A stretch of DNA of 64,000 bases. It comes from Linanthus parryae. Taxonomy: Eukaryota > Streptophyta > Magnoliopsida > Ericales > Polemoniaceae. This document shows positions 56,511 to 64,000 of this stretch, piece after piece. The notes under the pieces were generated by a model, which saw only the letters and a list, made by a program, of their open reading frames with translations, was not told where the DNA came from and searched no databases. The number at the start of each line of letters is the position of its first letter. Position 1 is the first letter of the stretch. The stretch is taken from assembly GCA_023055425.1 (NCBI GenBank), contig JALGPY010000010.1:17457363-17521362 (forward strand), written 5' to 3'. Both the position numbers and the translations under genes were made by a program.

Positions 56511-59500
56511 TAACTGCTGTAAGCCAAATGAAAATTGCTATCCGCAACCTGGAAGTACAGAATGGTCAGCTTGCACAGAACCATGCAGAACGAGCCCCAG
56601 GGAATTTACCATCAAATACAGTGAACAATCCACGCGCTCAAATCAATGCTATCACAACTCAGAGTGGAATCGCACTGCAGGATCCGCCGTATTCCAGTCA
56701 TGCACGTGCAGAAAAGTCAAAGAACATTGAACACGAAGTGTTTGACAGGGAAGACAGCTCAACCGCTAACCCTCAACAAAGGGGTTCGGTCGAACAGGAA
56801 GCAGGGCAGACTAATGAGGGTAACCCAGAAACAGTGCCAAGCTCTAAAGAGGTGCCTTACCCTCTGAAGACACGTAAGAGAGATGACAGCAAAGACTACG
56901 CCAGATTTATGGAGGTATTCAAGCAATTACAGATAAACATACCTTTCGCCGAAGCACTAGCCAAAATGCCTACTTATGCAAAATTTCTCAAAGACATATT
57001 GTATGGAAGAAGGCGGATGAGCGACTTCGAAACAGTAAATCTGACGGCAGAAGCGAGCAGCTGTGTGAAAAACGGTCTACCACTGAAGAAAAAAGACCCT
57101 GGCCGTTTTGTTATTCCAGTAACTCTGGGCAGTGCATACACAGGAAAAGCCTTATGCGACTTGGATGCCAGCATTAACCTGATGCCACTAACCATCTTCA
57201 AAAGTCTGGGAGTCGGAGAACCGAGGCCAACAAGAATTATGCTTCAAATGACTGACAGATCCTTAAAACCTGCATATGGAGTCATTGAAGATATCTTGGT
57301 AAAAGTTGGAGATCTTATTTTTCCAGCAGATTTTGTGATACTGGATATGGAGGCAGGAGAGGTCCCACTAATTTTAGGTAGACCTTTCCTAGCAACTGGT
57401 GAAGCCATTATCAACTGCAAAAGTGGAGAGCTGTCCATGCAAATCAACGAAGAAAAAGTGAAATTGAACGTCTTCAAATCTCTCAAACTCCCTGATCATT
57501 ACGGTCATGAACACTGTTTTGCAGTGTAAGTAATTGATGATCTGGAAAGTGAGGAGATGGAAAATTTATGGGGAGAATTTGAGGACATATACCCAGAGGA
57601 TACAGAGGAGCACCAAGCTGAGCATATCATGAGAACAGAAAGCTGGGTCACCCTATATAAGGATGAAGGAGGCGAACAGAAAATGACATTGGTCCCATCA
57701 CTTCAGGAACCACCAATCCTGGAGTTGAAACAGTTACCAGACCACCTCAAGTACGCATTTATTGGTGAAAATAATACTCAGCCAGTAATTGTTTCATCTC
57801 TTCTATCTCAGGAACAGGAACAAAAGCTGCTGGATGTACTTCGAGAGCATAAAGAAGCTATCGGATGGACAATTGCTGAACTGAAGGGAATCAGTCCTGA
57901 TTACTGCATGCACAAAATAAGAATTGAAGAAGGAAAGAAGCCAGTCATCCAACCTCAACGGAGATTAAACCCAATCATGAAAGATGTGGTACGTAAGGAG
58001 GTCATGAAGTGGCTAGAAGTAGGGATTATATACTCCATATCAGACAACACCTGGGTTAGTCCTGTCCAGTGTGTACCAAAGAAAGGGGGTATTACCGTAG
58101 CACAGAACGCTAATCAGGAACAGATCGCCCAGCGCACTGTCACTGGCTGGCGAATCTTTATGGATTATCGGAAGCTGAACGACGCGACACTGAAAGACCA
58201 CTTTCCGCTGCCATTCATGGACCAGATGTTGGACAGATTGGCTCACCATGCTTATTATTGCTTTCTCGACGGGTACTCCGGATACAACCAGATCTATATA
58301 AATCCGGAAGATCAAGAAAAGACGACGTTCACCTGCCCATACGGAACGTTTGCTTTTAGACGAATGTCATTTGGATTATGTAACGCTCCGGCGACATTCC
58401 AAAGATGTATGATGGCCATATTCTCTGACATGATAGAGAAAAATCTGGAAGTTTTCATGGACGATTTTTCGTTATTTGGGGACAGTTTTGATGATTGTTT
58501 ATACCATCTGGCCAGAGTTCTGATTCGATGCAGAAAGACTAACCTGGTACTCAACTGGGAGAAATGCCATTTCATGGTTACTGAAGAAATAGTGCTGGGA
58601 CACAGGATTTCCAGCAAAGGCCTAGAAGTAGACAGAGCAAAAATAGAGGTGATTAAGCAGCTACCATATCCGACCATAGTGAAGGCAATCAAGAGTTTTT
58701 AGGGCCATGTAGGGTTTTACAGAAGGTTTATCAAAGATTTTTCCAAAATTACAAAGCAATTATGTAATTTGTTGGGAAAAGATGTGCCATTCATATTTGA
58801 CGAAGCCTGCAAAGAAGCCTTTGACGTACTCAAAGACAGGCTGACAACTGCACCCATTATCACAACGCTAGATTGGACCCTCCCGTTCGAGCTAATGTGC
58901 GACGCCAGTGATTACGCAGTGGGCGCAGTGTTGGGACAGGGAAAGGATAAAGTATGCGGTGTAATTTTTTATGCCAGCATGGTCCTGAATGAAGCACAGG
59001 TTAATTATGGTATTACAGAAAAGGAGCTGCTGGAAGTCGTTTTTGCTCTGGATAAGTTCAGATCCTATCTGGTAGGTTCAAAAGTCATTATCTTCACGGA
59101 TCATAGTGCGTTGAAATATTTACTGGAGAAAAAGGATGCAAAGCCAAGGCTGCTGCGTTGGATACTGCTGATGCAGGAATTCGATGTCGAAATCAAGGAT
59201 AAAAAGGGAGTAGAAAATGTGGTAGCTGATCATCTTTCTCGCATGGAAAACCCAACAGAAGAATTGTTACCAATTCAAGAAAATTTCCCAGATGAGCATA
59301 TCATGAAGATCAAGACCAACAGACGACCCTGGTATTACGCAATAGCCAATTATTTGGTCAATGGAGCACTCCTTGAAGACATCACCCCTTGGTAGAAAAA
59401 GAAGTTTATTTCAGAATGCAGAAACTATTTCTGGGACAATCCTTACCTGTTTAAACAAGGGGCAGATAATATTCTTCGACGTTGCATCCCATGTCATGAG

Positions 59501-60615
59501 ATTTTAGAGGTAATTCAGCACTGCCACTCAGCACAGTGTGGGGGACACTTCAGCGGTCTGAGAACAGCTCACAAAGTGCTGCAGTCAGGATTTTTCTGGC
59601 CAACAGTTTTCAAGGATTGCCATGACTATGCACAAAGTTGTGATCGCTGCCAGCGTACAGGAAATATCTCCCAGCGAAATGAGATGCCCATGACACTTTG
59701 GCAGGAGGTTGAGCCTTTTGACGTTTGGGGTATTGATTTTATCGGTCCATTTCCTTCTTCTCTGGGAAATCTCTACATCTTACTGGTAGCAGACTACGTG
59801 TCAAAATGGGTGGAAGCTATGGCCTGTCAGAAGAATGATGCAGCAGTTGTGGAACGATTCCTCAAACGCAATATTTTTACCAGATTCGGAACACCAAGAG
59901 TCATGGTCAGTGATGAAGGCTCTCATTTTATCAATAAAGTCTTTGCCAAGGTTCTAAAGCAGTATGGGGTGTCTATCCATAAGGTGTCACTGCCTTACCA
60001 CCCTCAGGCAAATGGGCAAGCAGAGGTTTCAAACAGGGAGATAAAAAGCATACTGGAAAAAACTGTGAATCCTGGACGGAAGGACTGGTCATTAAAGCTG
60101 GATGATGCGCTCTGGGCATACAGAACTGCTTATAAAACCCCGCTGGGAATGTCCCCATACCAGCTGGTTTTTGGTAAAGCATGTCACTTACCAGTAGAAT
60201 TGGAGCACATAGCATACTGGGCAATCAAGCAGCTTAATATGGATCACGGCTTATCTGGAAACAAAAGGAAGATGGCACTCCTCGAACTATAGGAATTTCG
60301 TAAAACAGCTTATGAGAGTGCCAAAATCTATAAAGAAAAAACGAAGAAGTGGCATGACAATAGCATTCTACCAAAGAAGATAGAAATTGGGCAGAAGGTT
60401 CTCCTTTACAACTCAAGGATGAAATTCTATCCAGGGAAGCTGCGCTCAAGATGGTCTGGACCATTCATTGTGAAAGGCATTACATCATGGGGAGTGGTGG
60501 AGCTGGAAAACCCAAGGGATAATACAGTTTCAAGGTGAATGGAAACAGAGTCAAGCCATACAGGGATCCTCAGGAGATCCTAGAGGTAGAAGCGATCTAC
60601 CTCGACCTTCCCTGA
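56447..60615 (+). pseudogene. Athila protease-RT-RNase H-integrase, interrupted
   Basis: One register carries the rest of gag, protease (CDLDASINLMP near 57160; the family usually has DLGAS), RT (RRMSFGLCNAPATFQRCMM and the catalytic FMDD near 58456-58467), RNase H ([17 protein letters not shown], 58890), and integrase (HHCC finger near 59520-59660; DDE in [25 protein letters not shown]). In-frame stops lie at 57527 (TAA), 58700, 59393 and 60290 (all TAG). A one-base shift near 60530 precedes the final segment ending at 60615. The FMDD catalytic aspartates and integrase triad are kept, so decay is recent or mild, but the copy cannot make a full polyprotein. Confidence 0.85.
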
Positions 60616-60809
60616 CCATAAAAGAGGTAACAAAGTCGGGCTGTCGACTGTAAATCACAAGCGCTGGTTGGGAGGCAACCCAACGTAGAATAGTTGTTTT
60701 TATAGTTAGTTATTTAATATAAAATGTTCATAATATGAGTGAAAAGTGAGGAAGAGGGGTTTAATGTTGAATTTAGTGTTTCAGGAAACATTCGGAAGTT
60801 TGAAAGGCA
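60616..60809 (+). other. Athila post-pol spacer with conserved hairpin
   Basis: GTTGGGAGGCAACCCAAC at 60667-60684 folds with a 6-bp stem and loop AGGCAA. An alternative pairing GGTT/AACC is also possible. The same 18-mer is in both internal regions of the three-LTR element. Confidence 0.65.
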
Positions 60810-61345
60810 TCCGTTCAAACGCATACCTGCGTTCAAACGCAGAAAGCGCGTTCAAACGCAGAAGGACCACCCACTGCAGAAACTCAGAAAAAATGGCTAA
60901 CAATTATCCGTTCAAACGCAGACGATGTGCGTTCAAACGCATACCAAAAGAAGCAGATTTCCAGCTAACACATGTGCGTTCAAACACACGGGGTGCGTTC
61001 AAACGCAACAGATAAAAACTGAAAAATCCCAAGGAAGTGCGTTTAAACGCAGCAGGTGTGTCTGAACGCAGAAAACAATCAACAGAAGTTTCTAGAGAGA
61101 CGACATGCGTCCAAACGCACGGGGTGCGTTCAAACGCAACTCATCCGAAGATTGCAGACACAAGGGGTGCGTTCAGACGCAGTGCATCTGCGTTCAAACG
61201 CATATCATCAAACCCAGAAATTCAAAAAACTATAAGTTATGCGTTTAAACGCACGGGGTGCGTTCAAACGCAGTTCAAGATAATTCACAATTTTTCCAGA
61301 AACATAAAGCACTGCGTTTAAACGCAGAAGGTGCGTTCAAACGCA
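60810..61345 (+). promoter_or_regulatory. Array of seventeen 14-bp palindromes upstream of the env-like ORF
   Basis: Seventeen copies of TGCGTTCAAACGCA or close variants (centre CA, TA, TG or CG) occur in 536 bp. Several are paired as palindrome-CGGGG-palindrome. Substitutions fall mainly in the centre while half-sites are kept. The last copy ends 75 bp before a TATA box. The same motif forms the LTR array at 38879-39184. Confidence 0.85.
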
Positions 61346-61419
61346 CAATCGAGCGGGATCAGAAAATTTTGAAAAATTTTGAATTTTAGGGGCCATTCTG
61401 CAATTTCTGAAAGTTTGCC

Positions 61420-61427
61420 TATATATA
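61420..61427 (+). promoter_or_regulatory. TATA box upstream of the env-like ORF
   Basis: TATATATA is followed by a CT-rich leader (61470-61500) and the ATG at 61734, as for an independent transcript. Confidence 0.55.
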
Positions 61428-61733
61428 CTGTACGGGTGAAAGTGACCCATTTCACTTCAGTCAACCAGTTTTCAACTCTCTCTCTAGAAACTCTCTCTGC
61501 CCTAGCAGCCGCCAGGAGCAGTCAGCCGCCAGCAATCTCCGACTACCACCGCAGGGACACCAGACTGCCAGAAACAGTGTGGAAGTGATCACACTCATCC
61601 GATCCAAACGCATCCAGATCCGCTTCAGAGAGCAGTTTCCGGATCTGTACCCGTAAGATTCACTCCGGGTAGCCAGGTTCTGTTTTCTCTCTCTCTCTTT
61701 GCAGATTTCCATTTTTCTACTTGATTTTTTGAG
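61428..61733 (+). other. Leader of the env-like ORF
   Basis: Pyrimidine-rich, with CTCTCTCTCTAGAAACTCTC near 61476 and TCTCTCTCTCTT near 61688. No frame; consistent with a 5' UTR of about 280 bases. Confidence 0.45.
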
Positions 61734-63418
61734 ATGGATGAGGACAGACCATATATGAGGCTAGATAGGGAAATCGCACCCTTGAACATCATTGATTGCA
61801 GACTGCTTAGGGTCGACCATTTCTCTGACCATAGGTTTGTCAATATGGAAGCCCACCGTTTCTTTCTGCAAGACAAAAAGATTAGGTATGACATACTTGC
61901 TGAGAGAACTTTTCCTTGTGATATTGTGTCTATGGGGGAAGACCTGTTCAACTCTACTGGGCAGGATCATTTTGGGGACTTGTTTACCGGCTTTACCAAT
62001 CTACAGGTCAGTTCTGTGCTGGCTAAGGAGATTTTCAGTAATCTCCAGCAGTGCATGAACAGTGAAGCCCAGTCAATTGACTGGATTTACTGCAGAAAGA
62101 CCTAGATTAGGATCACTCTAGAGAGTATTCGAGAGAGTTTGGTCCTGGAATTGGTGTTGGACGATTGTCAGTTTCAGGAACTGCGGGGTCATCCCTCTGA
62201 ACAACTTAGTGAACAGATCCTTCACACACTGTGTGCGGGTGTACCAGGCGCTTCTTGGTATTACCCCCACCGGAGCCCGTCCTATCGAAAACTCCCTGCC
62301 ACATATCTGATTCGAGAGGCGAGATGGTGGACTGAGTTGGTCAACTACCGAGTTGTGGGCATTAAGCACATGACCCGGATAGAATATAATGTTGCATTTC
62401 TGGTGTACTGCTTGATGACCCGTGAGCCTGTGAGCCTCCCGGAGATTATTTGTGAGTTTTTCAGGGAGAGACGTGAGTCCCACAGTAAGAAGGGTTTGGT
62501 TCTTTTGGGGATGTTGACTAAAATGGCACAGGACTATCACGTGCCAATTCCTGGTGAGCTGAGAGATATCCGACCGGTTCAGGTACGCAAGTACCGGAAG
62601 ATTCGATGTGCTTTACACGAGGCTCTTCATGGGCCTCCAGAATATGTCCAAGTGGATGATGATGATGATGATGATGAGGGTGACGCTCTGCCTCATGGTG
62701 GGGGTGGTGGCATGCCACCACCGCCTCCACCCGGTGATGGGGGTTTTCCAGCCTTACCAGGTCCCCTTAGATTGCCCCGATCTGCTAGTTCCAGTGAAAC
62801 CAGGCAGACCGAGCCTGATCTAGGGCAGTCCAGCAGAGGGGCCAGGCGCAGTTCTTTTGGGCGCCTGGAGAGGACTGAGCATGAGGAGTGGGTCAAAAGA
62901 AAATTAAGGCCCAAGAAAAAATGCATAACTACCTGGTGAGGACGGTCAAGAAAATAGCCAGGGGTCTTGGAAAGTTGTTCAAGACCCAGCAGCAGATTTA
63001 CCATGCCAACACAACTGCACTGCGAGCTCATGAGGCTGCCTTCACTGAGGTTCAGAGCAATATGCGTGGTAAGAAATTTAACTTCCTGGACCACTATTCT
63101 AGTGATAACTTTCCCAGTTGGACAATGGAGGATAGTAGGCCCTATGACAGCTTCTCTGGCCATGACCCTACCCCGAGTCCGGAACACGCAGACAGTGTTG
63201 GTGACCCCGGCAGACCCGGTACCCAGTACCCACCCAGGCAGCATGTAGAACCAGGAGCCTGCAGTGTCCATCCCGGTGCCAGCCACGCTGGTACCGCTGC
63301 CGCAGCACGACAGGCTGCGAGGAAAAGACCCAAAGGGCGAACCCCTGAACCATCTCCCGAGCCGACTGACCAGTCTACTCCGGAGAACACAGATTCGAGT
63401 TACAGTCCAGATCAGTAG
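61734..63418 (+). pseudogene. Athila env-like (ORF3) protein, broken twice
   Basis: The frame opens at ATG 61734, is interrupted by TAG at 62103-62105, and continues in the same register to about 62920. There a shift in an A-rich run moves it to the frame ending at 63418; the original frame stops at 62939. The segment with RVVGIKHMTRIEYNVAFLVY and MTKMAQDYHVPIPGE (about residues 205-280) resembles the putative plant transposon protein domain found after pol in Athila elements. Then come an eight-Asp run, Gly5-Met-Pro6, a basic region, and a Pro/Ser-rich tail. No signal peptide or clear membrane segment is visible, so envelope function is not supported by this sequence. Confidence 0.65.
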
Positions 63419-64000
63419 AGTCGCGAGAACGCGCCACCTCTAGTGTGGGGGTGGGGAATTGTGTCCTCCTGCATAGCCATGTCAGCATATTTTTGTTCAG
63501 TTTTCTTTTTAATTTTGTTTTAATTTTTGAGTCAGCACGTTTTATTCTTTTGAGTCTACCTACATATTTTTATGACCTTATATAATAGTAAAAAAAAAAT
63601 CAGAAAAATCTGAAAATCTTTTGAGAAAGGGAAATTGATGGGACTTTAAACTGTAAATAATTCAGTAAGTAAAACTCCAACAGGGAAGAAAACTGACATC
63701 GAGGTGTAGGAGTTTTATTTTTCTTTGGATGGATAGATCCAGTGCAACCCAGAATTCTCCGGTAGGTTATAGCCTGAGTTAGGAATCCGACTAGTTACCA
63801 CACCACCGTCACATAGGTAGTCGAAAACCTGCCTACGGGCGTCAGCACGGTCACTGCATTTTTCAGTGAAGTGTTTGGCTTATAACGGACCTCACGTCAT
63901 GTTTCTCAGCCTTAGGTCCAAATAGTTAGCCCATTTGCAGCCATTTACCCCTTTATTCACAGCCACTGCAGCCTAGGAAGCCTTCCTTGTGACTTGCATA
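63419..64000 (+). other. Athila 3' non-coding region
   Basis: A purine tract GTGTGGGGGTGGGG (63443-63456) resembles the polypurine runs of the three-LTR element. T-rich sequence follows, then a 9-bp inverted repeat TAAAACTCC / GGAGTTTTA (63670-63678, 63709-63717). It is unclear whether the 3' LTR starts at about 63460 or beyond the window: the left LTR part shows no matching start. Confidence 0.5.

Larger units (their letters stand above)
55062..64000 (+). mobile_element. Athila-type Ty3/gypsy internal region, right end outside window
   Basis: The order is primer site, gag (55207), protease-RT-RNase H-integrase (to 60615), hairpin (60667), palindrome array (60810-61345), TATA box (61420), env-like ORF (61734-63418), purine tract (63443). 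RT and integrase are closest to the Athila lineage, which characteristically has an extra ORF after pol. No 3' LTR can be confirmed before 64000. Stops and frameshifts show this copy is inactive. Confidence 0.85.

Noticed and set aside
60810..61345. CRISPR-like array of short palindromic repeats
   Set aside because: Spacers vary from a few to tens of bases, repeats are only 14 bp and variable, and the context is a plant retrotransposon.
63460..64000. Start of the Athila 3' LTR
   Set aside because: A purine tract precedes it, but the recognisable 5' LTR part contains no matching start, so the call is not supported.

Overview
The window is plant nuclear DNA, most likely from a dicot; I cannot name the species. 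The evidence is the mix of plant-type transposons (Ty1/copia, Athila- and Tat-type Ty3/gypsy, CACTA, MULE, Helitron, hAT and Stowaway MITEs, an L1-type LINE), the tRNA primer sites, and short GT-AG introns. I found no host gene and no RNA gene. The window is a stack of nested mobile elements.

Left part (1-28192). A non-autonomous MULE (1528-3151) has a perfect 9-bp target duplication and carries a small hAT-like MITE and a CT microsatellite. Next is an old, decayed Ty1/copia element on the minus strand (3' LTR 3287-4759, 5' LTR 26724-28192, duplication GATCT/GATCC). Two elements split it. A 5.1-kb CACTA element (7407-12533, duplication TCC) landed in the protease active-site region and contains a Helitron 3' terminus. 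An 11.6-kb array (13769-25402, duplication GTTTT) has three near-identical 1612-bp LTRs and two near-identical internal regions, each coding only one gag-like protein.

Middle part (28193-38700). Here are a small LTR element with almost no coding capacity (28830-30378), a hAT MITE with a perfect 8-bp duplication (30562-30988), five related Stowaway-type MITEs (31089-33800), an internally deleted LINE (about 35460-37560) and a 150-bp MITE (37642-37791).

Right part (about 38730-64000). An Athila-type element on the plus strand fills this region and runs off the end. Its 5' LTR is split by a 14.8-kb Tat-type element (39602-54361, duplication ACATG). The Tat element has gag-protease, then RT / RNase H / archaeal-type RNase H / integrase, a 54-bp tandem repeat, and an antisense gene before the 3' LTR. 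That gene joins into a single 1301-codon frame across six exons with five GT-AG introns of 76-81 bp, and encodes a plant mobile domain protein with coiled coils. The Athila gag-pol has several stops and two frameshifts. Its downstream env-like ORF lies behind an array of seventeen TGCGTTCAAACGCA-type palindromes and a TATA box. The same arrangement (ten palindromes, then a TATA box about 80 bp on) occurs in the Athila 5' LTR.

Most worth following up: the intact spliced antisense gene inside a retrotransposon, and the paired palindrome arrays that look like an element-specific promoter module.
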